Positions 47,012 through 55,932 of a stretch of DNA of 64,000 nucleotides are shown here, one piece after another. The translations under genes were made by a program, and so were the position numbers. The DNA is from Candidatus Cybelea septentrionalis (GTDB lineage: Bacteria > Vulcanimicrobiota > Vulcanimicrobiia > Vulcanimicrobiales > Vulcanimicrobiaceae): positions 4,375 through 68,374 of the forward strand of contig PMHJ01000019.1 in the NCBI GenBank assembly GCA_003158175.1, written 5' to 3'. Below the pieces are notes generated by a model, which was not told the origin of the DNA, ran no database searches, and saw only the letters and a list, made by a program, of their open reading frames with translations. Numbering within the stretch: position 1 is the first letter of the stretch; each line of letters begins with the position of its first letter.

Positions 47012-48219
47012 ACTGGCAGAGCGGCGGATGACTCTGGGAGAGCGGCGGATGACTCTGGGAGAGCGGCGGATGACTCTGGGAGAGCGGCGGATGACACTGG
47101 GAGAGCGTCGGGCGCCCAGTCCCAGGGGAACTCGTCGTACGTTGAGTTTCGGCGAACCGGAAGGTAGCCGGCCTCTTCGATCAAGCGGCGAAACTCGCGG
47201 TCGTCTACGTATTGCCCCGACTGGGTTCCGGCGGAGTGATAGATCATCTCTTCATCGGTCGACCCGTGCGTGCCGTCCATGTCGTCGGCGCCAAACTCGA
47301 GCGCGACCTGGCAGACCTTCAGGCCTTGAATCATCCAATAGGCTTTGATGTGATCGAAGTTGTTCAGCATTAGTCGCGCGACGGCAAACGTGCGAATATC
47401 GTCGAGGCCGGTCGTCCAGCCGCAGTACGAAAGCTCGTTGCCATCGGGATGAAACGCGAGCGGAATGAAGGCGTTGAATCCGGGCGAGCGCTCCTGCGAT
47501 TCGCGCAATCGGATCAGATGGTCGATGCGGTCTTCGATCGACTCGATGTGTCCGTAAAGCATCGTTGCGTTGCTGGCGACGCCTTGGCGATGAAGCTCTT
47601 CGTGCAAGAGCAGCCAGTTCGATGCCGAGACCTTGTTCGCACAAATCTTGGCGCGGGTCGCTTCGGCGAAGATCTCCGCGGCGCCGCCATTGACGTTATC
47701 GAGCCCGGCGTTCTTTAGCTCCGTGACGATCTGAGGGAACGACATTCGATGACGCTTGGCCATGTATTCGATCTCGGCAGCGGTAAAGAGCGAGAGTTGA
47801 ACGTGCGGCAGCGCAGCCTTGAAGCGGCGCATCAAAGGAAGCCAATAGTCGAGCGAGAGCTGACGCGGGTCGTGGCCGCCGACAATGTGGATTTGATTGA
47901 AGTTCGTGCCGGTCTCGACAGCCTTGGCGAAGACCTGATCGGCGGTCATGCGGAAGACGCGCTGCGGCTCCTTGAACTCGTCGGCGGCAAACGAGCAGAA
48001 CGTGCATCCGGCAAAGCAGACGTTGGTCGAGTTGATGTAGCGGTTGAGAACGTAAAAAACTTTCTTGCCGCTCTTGCGCTCCTTCTGCCTGCGAGCGAGC
48101 CGCCCAAGCGTGTGGATGTCCCAGGTGCGATAGAGCGCGAGCCCGTCGTCCATCGAGAGCGGAATGCCGGCATCGAGCTTGCGCTCGACTTCAACCATTA
48201 TAGGGTCGGCGAATGCCAT
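47002..48219 (-). CDS. mqnE: Aminofutalosine synthase MqnE
   Basis: 405 residues. Radical-SAM enzyme joining SAM and the MqnA product. Motif NSTNVCFAGCTFCSFAADE, 'IHIVGGHDPRQLSLDYW', 'GGAAEIFAEATRAKIC' and 'LEFGADDMDGTHGSTDEEMIYHSAGTQSG' fit MqnE. Start at the ATG 48219 (MAFADPIMVEVE); the open frame upstream is the PAP2 gene in another frame. The C-terminal 30 or so residues are heptads (SSAALPE) coded by a 21-bp tandem repeat, not part of the enzyme family. Confidence 0.9.
   Translation of the reverse strand: MAFADPIMVEVERKLDAGIPLSMDDGLALYRTWDIHTLGRLARRQKERKSGKKVFYVLNRYINSTNVCFAGCTFCSFAADEFKEPQRVFRMTADQVFAKAVETGTNFNQIHIVGGHDPRQLSLDYWLPLMRRFKAALPHVQLSLFTAAEIEYMAKRHRMSFPQIVTELKNAGLDNVNGGAAEIFAEATRAKICANKVSASNWLLLHEELHRQGVASNATMLYGHIESIEDRIDHLIRLRESQERSPGFNAFIPLAFHPDGNELSYCGWTTGLDDIRTFAVARLMLNNFDHIKAYWMIQGLKVCQVALEFGADDMDGTHGSTDEEMIYHSAGTQSGQYVDDREFRRLIEEAGYLPVRRNSTYDEFPWDWAPDALPVSSAALPESSAALPESSAALPESSAALPVSS
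47006..47110. repeat. 21-bp tandem repeat, five units
   Basis: Five consecutive units of the type gatgactctgggagagcggcg, starting at 47006, 47027, 47048, 47069 and 47090; the first and last carry single-base changes. The first six bases coincide with the end of the dispersed repeat. In frame with mqnE, each unit codes for seven residues. Confidence 0.92.
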
Positions 48220-48226
48220 CAAGGCC

Positions 48227-48880
48227 CTATTCTGCCGCGCTGGAGACGCGACCCCCAACGCCACCGAGAACGCCCCCAGCCAGGACGCCGAGCACAAGAC
48301 ATGCGACGACCATGCCGAGCAGCGTGCCGCCGACCAGATCGGTGATGTAGTGCGCGCCGAGCGCGAGTCGCGACCAGCAGATCGCGAGCGCCAGGAGCAC
48401 AAGCAGGGAGCCGGCGACGTTGCGAGTCGTCTTCGGCAAATCGGAAGTGAGGATCATCAGCGCTAAAAGCGCATAGAATCCCGTTGCGATCGCGGCGTGC
48501 GAACTCGGATAGGAGAACGTCGTTTCGTGCTTCACGACCCAGTCGACCGGTCGAGCGCGTTCGAAGACATGCTGAAAGTAGTCGGCGGCCCGCCACGAGA
48601 TCAGCAATGAAGCTACGCTGAGGATCAGGCGTACTCTCCATTCCGAAAAGCGCCACGCCAGGGCCAAGACGGCGATGCTGACGGGTATCAGGACAGCAGG
48701 GTAACATGCCCAGGTCAGCCACCATGCGACAAGAGTCGAATGGTCGAACAACGAGCTCTCCCACGGAACGAAAACACCCGGCTCGCCGTGCGCCACCACG
48801 GAGTTACCCAGCTCGACGAACGCACCGAACGTAATGAGCGCGAGCGCGAAGCAGAACGCGACGGTTAAATGGCGACTCAC
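48227..48880 (-). CDS. PAP2 family lipid phosphatase
   Basis: 217 residues from a GTG directly after the ftsK stop; the longer frame from 48961 would overlap ftsK by 80 bp and was rejected. Five or six membrane helices and the three PAP2 motifs: ERARPVDW, YPSSHAA and SRLALGAHYITD. It removes phosphate from a lipid pyrophosphate at the membrane, probably undecaprenyl-PP or phosphatidic acid; the substrate is not decided by sequence. Confidence 0.87.
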   Translation of the reverse strand: MSRHLTVAFCFALALITFGAFVELGNSVVAHGEPGVFVPWESSLFDHSTLVAWWLTWACYPAVLIPVSIAVLALAWRFSEWRVRLILSVASLLISWRAADYFQHVFERARPVDWVVKHETTFSYPSSHAAIATGFYALLALMILTSDLPKTTRNVAGSLLVLLALAICWSRLALGAHYITDLVGGTLLGMVVACLVLGVLAGGVLGGVGGRVSSAAE

Positions 48881-48881
48881 G

Positions 48882-51014
48882 CTATTCGCTACTTGCAAAG
48901 AGGTCTTGCTGCGCGTCTTCGGTTCTGCCCAATCGCGGTGCGACGACTTCGAGATCGGCAAGCCCGAGCAGAATCTTGCGAGGCTTGGTCCCCTCGTGCT
49001 GGCCGACGACTTTGAAATCTTCGAGCTGCTTCATTAATCGCATCGCGCGCGGATGGCCGATCGAAAAGCGCGATTGCAGCGCGGCGGTCGACGCATAGTT
49101 CGTTTCGATGAGAAACTTCGCGGCCTCGTAGCAGAGTGGATCGGTCTCTTTTCGCGCGGCTTCGTCGTCGCTGAGCGGCACCACTTCGACGTCGAGCAAA
49201 TTGTCCGGGCGCGATTGACGCGCCCAAAACTCCACGAGCCGGTTGACCTCGGCGCCGGTGATCAGCGCGCCCTGTGCACGGATCGGTTTCGGGGCGTCGA
49301 TCGGCAGGTAGAGCATGTCGCCGCGGCCGAGCAGCCGCTCCGCGCCGTTCATGTCGAGAATCACGCGTGAGTCCGTTTGCGAGCTCACCGCAAACGCGAT
49401 CCGCGAGGGCACGTTCGCTTTGATAAGGCCGGTGATGACGTCGACCGAAGGTCGCTGCGTGGCGACCACGAGATGGATGCCGGTCGCGCGCGCAAGCTGC
49501 GCGAGGCGCATGATCGTCGTTTCGACTTTGCTGGGAGCGACGAGCATCAGATCGGCGAGCTCGTCAATGGCGATGACGACGTACGGCAGCCGCTCGTCGG
49601 GATATTTCGCGTTGTACTCTTCGATCTTTCGAACGCCGGCTTTGGCAAACCGTTCGTAGCGCGCCTCCATCTCTTTGGTCATCTCGAAGAGCGCGCCCGC
49701 GGCAAGCCTCGGGTCGGAGATCACGTCCTTTATGAGATGGGGAATGCCGTTGTAGACGGTCAGCTCGACGCGCTTCGGGTCGATCATCAGCATCTGCACC
49801 TGATCGGGCGTCGCACTGACCAACAGCGATGCGACGATCGTGTTCAAACAAACCGATTTACCGGCGCCGGTCGCACCGGCGATCAAGAGGTGCGGCATCT
49901 TGCAGAGATCGCCGAAGACCGGCCGGCCGGTGATGTCTTTGCCGAGCGCCATCCACAACGGCGGGACTTGGCCGCGATCGGGAAGCGCATCGAGGATCTC
50001 GCGAATCGCGACGATGGAGACGGTCTTATTCGGCACCTCGATTCCGATCGCGGATTTTCCCGGAATCGGTGCTTCGATGCGCACGCTGGTTGCGGCCAGC
50101 GCGAGCGCCAGATCGTCGGACAGCGATGCGATCCGCGAAATCTTGACGCCGCGCTCGGGCTTGAGCTCGTAACGCGTGACGGAGGGGCCTCGCTCGATGT
50201 GCGATACCTTCGCGCCGACGCCAAAACTTGCCAGCGTATCTTCGAGGACGTGCGCGCGGCTGGATTCGTCAACCGGCGACTTCGGCGGGGCGTCGAAGAT
50301 CGCGAGGTCCGGAAGACGATACGCGCGACTGCTCGCCGGTACTTGCGGTTCGGGAATCGATCGCTTCTCGACGCGGATCGGCGCGATAGGCTTTGTGATG
50401 ACGAGCGGCGGTTCGGTTTCCATGTCGAAGGACGGCGCGGCACTTACCACTGCCGGAACCGAAACGATCGGCTCCAGCTGCGGCCGCATGGCTTCGCGTT
50501 CTGTGCGAGGAAGCGCGGGGAGACGAACGTTTCTCAAGAGGAGTGCCACTCGACCGATCGTTTTCTTTAGACTCGCATTGGAAAGCCAGAGCGTGAGCGA
50601 GAGCGCTGCAACGGACAAGACGATCGTCGCCCCGACACCACCGACGAGCGCGTGCAGCGCCCACCAGATGTTCGTTCCGACGATCCCGCCGTGCTTCCAG
50701 CCGCGGGCACCGAAGAGCGCATCGAGAATCAGGAAGTACGCAAGCGCGCTGCTGCCAAGACCGGCAATCATGCGGGGAACGTTGATTTCGAGAAAGATGA
50801 TCCCGCCGATTAAGGCGACGAGCACGGGGAAAAGCGGAGCGGCATCTCCAAAGAGAGCGCGTAGCTCCGTTGCGCCCCAGCCGCCGATGCTGCCGGCATG
50901 ATTCGGAAATGCCAAGGCGATGCCGCAAAGTACGGCGAGTGCGATCGCGGCGAGCCCAACGATCTCGAGGTTGAGCCGGGTCCTGGCATTCGCTCTGCGG
51001 CGGTTGCGCGCCAT
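48882..51014 (-). CDS. ftsK: DNA translocase FtsK/SpoIIIE
   Basis: 710 residues. Four N-terminal membrane helices (about 15-160), a Pro-rich linker, then the motor domain with ATGAGKSVCLN (Walker A), 'PYVVIAIDELADLM' (Walker B) and 'TGIHLVVATQRPSVDVITGLIKANVPSRIAFAV'. A gamma winged helix ends the protein (ASTAALQSRFSIGHPRAMRLMKQLED). It pumps chromosome DNA through the division septum. Start at MARNRR with gaagaagag upstream; the frame further upstream is antisense of the divergent dehydrogenase gene. A start at 51050 is possible. Confidence 0.94.
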   Translation of the reverse strand: MARNRRRANARTRLNLEIVGLAAIALAVLCGIALAFPNHAGSIGGWGATELRALFGDAAPLFPVLVALIGGIIFLEINVPRMIAGLGSSALAYFLILDALFGARGWKHGGIVGTNIWWALHALVGGVGATIVLSVAALSLTLWLSNASLKKTIGRVALLLRNVRLPALPRTEREAMRPQLEPIVSVPAVVSAAPSFDMETEPPLVITKPIAPIRVEKRSIPEPQVPASSRAYRLPDLAIFDAPPKSPVDESSRAHVLEDTLASFGVGAKVSHIERGPSVTRYELKPERGVKISRIASLSDDLALALAATSVRIEAPIPGKSAIGIEVPNKTVSIVAIREILDALPDRGQVPPLWMALGKDITGRPVFGDLCKMPHLLIAGATGAGKSVCLNTIVASLLVSATPDQVQMLMIDPKRVELTVYNGIPHLIKDVISDPRLAAGALFEMTKEMEARYERFAKAGVRKIEEYNAKYPDERLPYVVIAIDELADLMLVAPSKVETTIMRLAQLARATGIHLVVATQRPSVDVITGLIKANVPSRIAFAVSSQTDSRVILDMNGAERLLGRGDMLYLPIDAPKPIRAQGALITGAEVNRLVEFWARQSRPDNLLDVEVVPLSDDEAARKETDPLCYEAAKFLIETNYASTAALQSRFSIGHPRAMRLMKQLEDFKVVGQHEGTKPRKILLGLADLEVVAPRLGRTEDAQQDLFASSE

Positions 51015-51051
51015 GGAAGCTATCTCTTCTTCGTTATTACGGGAGTTCATT

Positions 51052-52116
51052 TTGCCCGCACCAACACTCGTCGTCCTCGAGGGCGACCAAACCGGACAGG
51101 AGTTACTGCTCGAAGCTCTTCGCGTGCTCGATCCGAGCGTTACCGGCGTCGAGCTAACGTTCGAGCGATACGACCTGTCGCTATCAAATCGCCGCGCGAC
51201 GGCTAATCGCGTCGTGCTCGACGCGGCGGCGGCGATAAAACGGCGGCATCTCGGCCTCAAGGCGGCGACGATTACGCCTGAAGGCCAAGGCGACGTCGGT
51301 TCGCCCAACCGCATCCTGCGCGAAGCCATCGGTGGGAGCGTGATCGTTCGCACCGGGCGCAAGCTGCCGCGCGTGCGCCCCGTCGGCGGCATTCACGCGC
51401 CAATCTCCGTCGTTCGCATGGCCGTCGGCGATGCGTACGGCGCGAAGGAGTGGCGCGAAGGCGAGGGCATGGACGAAGTTGCGTTTCGCACGGAACAGAT
51501 CTCGCGCCGCGTCTGCCGGTACGTTTCCGAGTACGCCTTCGTTCACGCGAGCAAAATGGGCGCGACGGTCTTCGGCGGCCCGAAATTCACCGTAAGCCCC
51601 GTTTACGAAGGCATGCTCAAAGAAGAGATGGATGCGGCGGCGCAGCGTCATCCCAACATTCCCTACGATCCGCAGCTCATCGACGCCACGTACGCGCTCC
51701 TCCTTTCCGCCGCGGGCGACAAACCGCTGGTGATTCCGTCGCTCAATCGCGACGGCGATTGTCTTTCGGATCTCGTGATGCAGCTTTTCGGCTCGATCGC
51801 CGGCGCAGAATCGATTTTGCTCGCATTCGATGAGGATCTGCAAGCATCGGCGGTGATGGCGGAGGCGCCGCACGGCACCGCACCGCGTTTGGAAGGAAAG
51901 AACGTCGCCAATCCCCTCGCGATGATCCTCGCCGGCGCTGCGGTGCTCTCGTACGTCGACGACCCGCTCGCCGGCGCCGCATCCCAGGCGATCTATTCTG
52001 CCGCGATGGATACCGTGCGATCGGGAATCGCCACCGCGGATCTTGGCGGCAGCGCGACAACGGCGGAGTTCACCGACGCAGTTATCTCCCGCGCGCCGCT
52101 CACTTTGTCATCCTGA
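51052..52116 (+). CDS. Isocitrate/isopropylmalate dehydrogenase family
   Basis: 354 residues from a TTG with gggag upstream. Family motifs: VVLEGDQTGQELLLEAL (start loop), 'TITPEGQGDVGSPNRILREAI', 'FVHASKMGATVFGGPKFTVSPVYEGML', 'DATYALLLSAAGDKPLVIPSLNRDGDCLSDL' and 'EAPHGTAPRLEGKNVANPLAMILAG'. It is a metal- and NAD(P)-dependent beta-hydroxyacid decarboxylating dehydrogenase; isocitrate is the likelier substrate from the 'EAPHGTAP' form, but homoisocitrate or isopropylmalate are not excluded. The stop codon lies inside a dispersed repeat. Confidence 0.85.
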   Translation: MPAPTLVVLEGDQTGQELLLEALRVLDPSVTGVELTFERYDLSLSNRRATANRVVLDAAAAIKRRHLGLKAATITPEGQGDVGSPNRILREAIGGSVIVRTGRKLPRVRPVGGIHAPISVVRMAVGDAYGAKEWREGEGMDEVAFRTEQISRRVCRYVSEYAFVHASKMGATVFGGPKFTVSPVYEGMLKEEMDAAAQRHPNIPYDPQLIDATYALLLSAAGDKPLVIPSLNRDGDCLSDLVMQLFGSIAGAESILLAFDEDLQASAVMAEAPHGTAPRLEGKNVANPLAMILAGAAVLSYVDDPLAGAASQAIYSAAMDTVRSGIATADLGGSATTAEFTDAVISRAPLTLSS

Positions 52117-52216
52117 GCCTGTCGTGTCATCCTGAGCCTGTCGAAGGATGGCGTATCGATAGCACCGGGTGGGCGAACGTGGTCGCTCCGTCATGGTTCG
52201 ACAGGCTCACCATGAC
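52107..52216. repeat. Cluster of dispersed palindromic repeats
   Basis: One and a half units at 52107-52150, and a variant at 52190-52216 with gtcatggt/accatgac arms. The arms change in a compensating manner, so pairing is kept. The first copy supplies the stop of the dehydrogenase gene. Confidence 0.85.
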
Positions 52217-52245
52217 ACTAGGAGGGCTCACCATGACATTGGGAG

Positions 52246-53940
52246 CTAGACCTCCATTACCACCGGGATCACTACGGGGCGGCGTTTGGTGCGCGTCCAC
52301 ACGGCGCCGGCTAGCTCGCTGCGGATGTGCTCCTTAACGGCCGTAACGTCGCGCATCGCATCCACCGAGATTCCTTCGAGCACCGTCTTCAGCTCGGCGC
52401 GCAGTTCGTCCAGCACGCCGCCGGCTTCTGGTAGATAGAAGACGCCCTTCGAAATCAGATCCGGGCCGCCGATCACGCGCGCCTCCTCGCTGTCAATCGC
52501 AACGACGACCATGATGATTCCGTCATTCGACAGCGCCTTGCGGTCGCGAAGTACCGCTTCTCCGATATCGCCGATGCCGGAGCCGTCGACGAAAACGTTG
52601 CCCCCGTACGTCCTGCCGACCTTATCGCCATACTCGTGGGTGAACTCCAGGACGTCGCCGTTTTCGACGACGAAAGCGTTGCCGGGTTCTACGCCCGTTT
52701 GAATCGCGAGCTGCGCGTGTGCGGCCAGCATCCGGTATTCGCCGTGCACCGGAACGAAGAACTCCGGACGCACGAGATTGAGCATCAGCAGCAGCTCTTC
52801 TTGGGAAGCATGACCCGACACGTGCGAGCGCCCGTCGGTGCCGTGAATCACGATCGCGCCGAGCTTGGAGAGGTTATTGATCGTCTTGTGCACGCTCTTC
52901 TCGTTGCCGGGAATCGGGGTCGCGCTGATCACGACCGTGTCGCCGGGCACGATCTTAAAGTGCTTGTAATCGCGCACCGACATGCGGGCGAGACCACTCA
53001 TGGGCTCGCCTTGCGAACCGGTAGTCATCACCACGACGCGCTCGGGCGGATATCCGTCGATGTCTTCGCCGCGAACCATCGTTTCGGCGGGCACCCGCAG
53101 ATAGCCGAGCTCGGTGGCAAAGTGAACGACGTTGCGCATCGAACGCCCTAAGAACGCCACCTTCCGGTTGAAGCGTACGGCGTGGTCGACGGTCTGCTGG
53201 ATGCGCGGAACGTTCGACGCAAACGAAGCGACGACGATGCGCCCTTTGGCGTGCGAAAAGATTGACGTGAACGCCTCGCCGACGGCACGTTCGGAGCGCG
53301 TGTGGCCCGGACGCTCGGCGTTGGTGGAATCGGAGAGCATGCAGAGGACACCCTCATCGCCGATCGCGGCGATTCGGGAAAAATCGGCCGGCTTGCCGTC
53401 GATCGGCGTCTGATCGAACTTGAAGTCGCCGGTATGGAAGATCGTTCCAACCGGCGTCCGCAGCGCGAGCGCGCAGGCCCCCGCGACCGAGTGGTTCACA
53501 TGGACGAACTCGGCTTCGACCGAGCCGTACGTCACGCGGCTGCCCGGCTTGACCTGCGTGAACTCGACCTCTCCGAGCTTCTGCTCGCGCGATTTCGCTT
53601 TGATCAATGCGATCGTGAGCGCCGTCGCGGCAATCGGTATTTGGGGAAACTCGCGCACGAAGTACGGGATCCCGCCAATGTGGTCTTCGTGCCCGTGGGT
53701 CACGAGCAGGCCGCGCAACTTGTGTACGCGCTCGCGCACGTACGTGAAATCGTTGATAACGATATCCACGCCGAACATCTCGTCGTCGGGAAACATCAAG
53801 CCGCAATCGACGACGACTAGGTCGTCGTTGGTCTCGAAAACGGTCATGTTGCGCCCGATCTCGCCGCAGCCTCCCAGCGGGACGATCCGGAGGTAGGGCT
53901 CGGAGGGCGGTTCGGCCAGGGTCAAAGCGTTTGAGGTCAC
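52246..53940 (-). CDS. rnj: Ribonuclease J
   Basis: 564 residues from a GTG start. Beta-lactamase fold with HGHEDHIGG metal ligands, the beta-CASP domain (FASNVPRIQQTVDHA, 'TGSQGEPMSGLARM', 'HGTDGRSHVSGHASQEEL') and the C-terminal domain. 5'-3' exonuclease and endonuclease for mRNA decay and rRNA processing. It diverges from the small secreted protein gene at 54016. Confidence 0.95.
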   Translation of the reverse strand: MTSNALTLAEPPSEPYLRIVPLGGCGEIGRNMTVFETNDDLVVVDCGLMFPDDEMFGVDIVINDFTYVRERVHKLRGLLVTHGHEDHIGGIPYFVREFPQIPIAATALTIALIKAKSREQKLGEVEFTQVKPGSRVTYGSVEAEFVHVNHSVAGACALALRTPVGTIFHTGDFKFDQTPIDGKPADFSRIAAIGDEGVLCMLSDSTNAERPGHTRSERAVGEAFTSIFSHAKGRIVVASFASNVPRIQQTVDHAVRFNRKVAFLGRSMRNVVHFATELGYLRVPAETMVRGEDIDGYPPERVVVMTTGSQGEPMSGLARMSVRDYKHFKIVPGDTVVISATPIPGNEKSVHKTINNLSKLGAIVIHGTDGRSHVSGHASQEELLLMLNLVRPEFFVPVHGEYRMLAAHAQLAIQTGVEPGNAFVVENGDVLEFTHEYGDKVGRTYGGNVFVDGSGIGDIGEAVLRDRKALSNDGIIMVVVAIDSEEARVIGGPDLISKGVFYLPEAGGVLDELRAELKTVLEGISVDAMRDVTAVKEHIRSELAGAVWTRTKRRPVVIPVVMEV

Positions 53941-54015
53941 GAGCGGTGCTTTTGCCCCCCGTCCTTGCTCCCCCGCGCCCAGGCCGTGAATTGCGCGGCG
54001 GAGGTAATTTTAAAG

Positions 54016-54342
54016 ATGCGACTTTTCCTTCTTATCTCGCTTCTGCTCGCCTCGACGGCGCCGGCGCCGAGCCCGGTCGCGCAAAGCCGCGCCACGGCGC
54101 GGCCTTCCCCGGCCCCGCTGCCGCCCGAGGAACTCTTCTCGCGTCGGGCACTGAGGCGAGCGCGGCTCCTGATCCAGATGCGGGTGCTGCAGTTCCACGA
54201 AGAACGCTTGGAATGCATCCGTGCGGCACTGCGGCGCCAACTGCCCGATTCACTTTGGCCCGAGGAGCCGACGCCGTCGCGCGGAATCCCGAACGCACGC
54301 GCGGCCGTCGCACGATGCGAAGACGTCCGGCTCACTTGGTAA
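54016..54342 (+). CDS. Small secreted protein, unknown
   Basis: 108 residues. Signal peptide MRLFLLISLLLASTAPAP with a good ribosome-binding site (ggaggt), then a Pro/Ala-rich stretch and an Arg-rich helix with two cysteines (LECIRAAL, ARCEDV). No family recognised. It lies 30 bp before the HtrA gene and could be cotranscribed. Confidence 0.65.
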   Translation: MRLFLLISLLLASTAPAPSPVAQSRATARPSPAPLPPEELFSRRALRRARLLIQMRVLQFHEERLECIRAALRRQLPDSLWPEEPTPSRGIPNARAAVARCEDVRLTW

Positions 54343-54372
54343 CTTTTTCTCGAAGATCGGGTAGATGGCTCC

Positions 54373-55611
54373 ATGAAGAATCGCGTTTTACCTACGCTCA
54401 TTGTTGGGCTCGTGGGCGCCGTTATCGGCAGCTTCCTTATGATGCTTTATGCAAGCAGCCATTTCGGCAGTGCGACCGGACCCGATCGCACACCGCCGGC
54501 CATCGCGGCCGTTCCGTTGAGCGGAGTCAGCGATCAGGACCGCATCGTAAGTGCGGTCAAGCGGACCAAGTCGTCCGTGGTCGCGATCACCGAAGAGGTA
54601 AACGGGCAGCAAGTCGTTCCAGCCGACCCCTTCTTCCAACAGTTTTTTGGCGGTGGCCAGGGCGGCCCCGGCATCGTTCAGCCCTATCACGGTGAGGCCT
54701 CGGGTTCCGGCTTCGTAATCGACTCGCGTGGCGACATCGTCACCAACGCGCACGTGTTGCAGCCGCCCTCCGGCGGAAAGATCACCAAACTGACGGTGGT
54801 CTTCGCCAACGGCGATCACATGCCGGCGCACGTCATCGCCTACAACTTGGCGGCGGATGTCGGCATTCTGCGCGTAGATAACTACTCCAAGCTTCCTCCG
54901 CCGCTGGACCTCGCCGATTCCAGCCGGCTCGAGCAGGGTCAATGGGCGATTGCAATCGGCGAGCCGCTTCAGCTCGAGCAAACGGTCACCGTCGGCGTCG
55001 TCTCGGCCTTAAATCGCTCCGAACCGATCCCGACCGAAAACGGCTCCGAAATCGATTTCAAAGGCTTATTGCAGACGTCGGCTCCGATCAATCCCGGTAA
55101 CTCGGGTGGTCCGCTCATCGACATTGACGGCCAAGTCATCGGGATGAACCAATCTACCGTCAAGTCGGCGTACGCGCAGGGAATCGGCTTTGCGATTCCG
55201 TCGAATACCGTGCGCAACGTCGTGGCGGCGCTGGAGAAGAATCCCGGCGCCCATCAAGGCACCGATACGGGCTTCTTAGGAATCTACATGGCCGACCTGA
55301 GCGCCGGCGTCAAGAACCAGATCGGCTACAACGGCAGCGGCGGAGTCGCCGTGCAACAGGTCTTCTCGGGATCCCCTGCCGACCAGGCCGGCATCCAACC
55401 AGGCGACGTCATCCTTCAGGCGGACGGCAAGGACTTCGACAATATTAAGGACCTCCACAATTACATCTCCTCAAAGAAGCCCGGGGATACCATTCGACTG
55501 AACGTTTGGTCGCGAGGCCTCAAAAAGTTGGTGGCGATCAAGCTGAGCGAAACCCCCGCCGCGCAACCGCAGCCGCAAGGACAGCCCGAGGAAGAGCAGC
55601 AGCAGCCGTAA
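54373..55611 (+). CDS. HtrA/DegP-type serine protease with PDZ
   Basis: 412 residues. One N-terminal membrane helix (LPTLIVGLVGAVIGSFLMML), a trypsin-like domain with His in VTNAHVLQ, Asp in NLAADVGILRV and Ser in PINPGNSGGPL, then one PDZ domain (GVAVQQVFSGSPADQAGIQPGDVILQADG) and a Gln/Pro tail. Protein quality control outside the membrane. It precedes the dnaK chaperone operon, which fits a stress function. Confidence 0.93.
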   Translation: MKNRVLPTLIVGLVGAVIGSFLMMLYASSHFGSATGPDRTPPAIAAVPLSGVSDQDRIVSAVKRTKSSVVAITEEVNGQQVVPADPFFQQFFGGGQGGPGIVQPYHGEASGSGFVIDSRGDIVTNAHVLQPPSGGKITKLTVVFANGDHMPAHVIAYNLAADVGILRVDNYSKLPPPLDLADSSRLEQGQWAIAIGEPLQLEQTVTVGVVSALNRSEPIPTENGSEIDFKGLLQTSAPINPGNSGGPLIDIDGQVIGMNQSTVKSAYAQGIGFAIPSNTVRNVVAALEKNPGAHQGTDTGFLGIYMADLSAGVKNQIGYNGSGGVAVQQVFSGSPADQAGIQPGDVILQADGKDFDNIKDLHNYISSKKPGDTIRLNVWSRGLKKLVAIKLSETPAAQPQPQGQPEEEQQQP

Positions 55612-55623
55612 CGCCCGTCGTCC

Positions 55624-55692
55624 TCATCCTTCGACAAGCTCAGGATGACATTCGACAAGCTCAGGATGACATGCGACAAGCTCAGGATGACA
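55624..55692. repeat. Three adjacent dispersed-repeat units
   Basis: One full unit followed by two head-truncated units (ttcgacaagctcaggatgac, gcgacaagctcaggatgac) in tandem, directly after the htrA stop. Could act as a terminator-like hairpin for htrA. Confidence 0.85.
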
Positions 55693-55768
55693 TGGCTCGG
55701 GGTGACAGGGAGGGGGGGCCTGCAACTTTTGGTCCCGGGGACGGGTCGAAAACAGCGCAACAACTTTA

Positions 55769-55797
55769 CTACCGCATCGTGTATCATGGTGCGGTAG
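55769..55797. promoter_or_regulatory. Palindromic operator candidate upstream of dnaK
   Basis: CTACCGCA, 13 bases, TGCGGTAG: a perfect 8-bp inverted repeat 136 bp before the dnaK ATG. Inside is TATCAT, which may be a -10 box. It is neither CIRCE (TTAGCACTC-N9-GAGTGCTAA) nor HAIR. The remaining 200 bp around it hold no gene. Confidence 0.5.
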
Positions 55798-55932
55798 TTC
55801 CAATCCGAACTGTCCGTAAGCGGCAAGGCACCGCCGGTAGCGCGCAACGCTCTTAACCTCGACCGCGAGCGCAGTTGCCGGTTAGCTGGTCCAGGCGGGT
55901 CGGAAATTCATAAAACGAGGTAAGAAAGTTTC

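Noticed and set aside
47006-47110. 21-bp tandem units as a CRISPR array
   Set aside because: Units are directly adjacent, without spacers, and in frame with mqnE.
48881-48961. Longer start of the PAP2 gene
   Set aside because: Would overlap the conserved FtsK C-terminus by 80 bp; a GTG right after the ftsK stop gives a normal-length protein.
51015-51392. N-terminal extension of FtsK
   Set aside because: It is antisense to the conserved start of the divergent dehydrogenase gene and contains no FtsK-like sequence.
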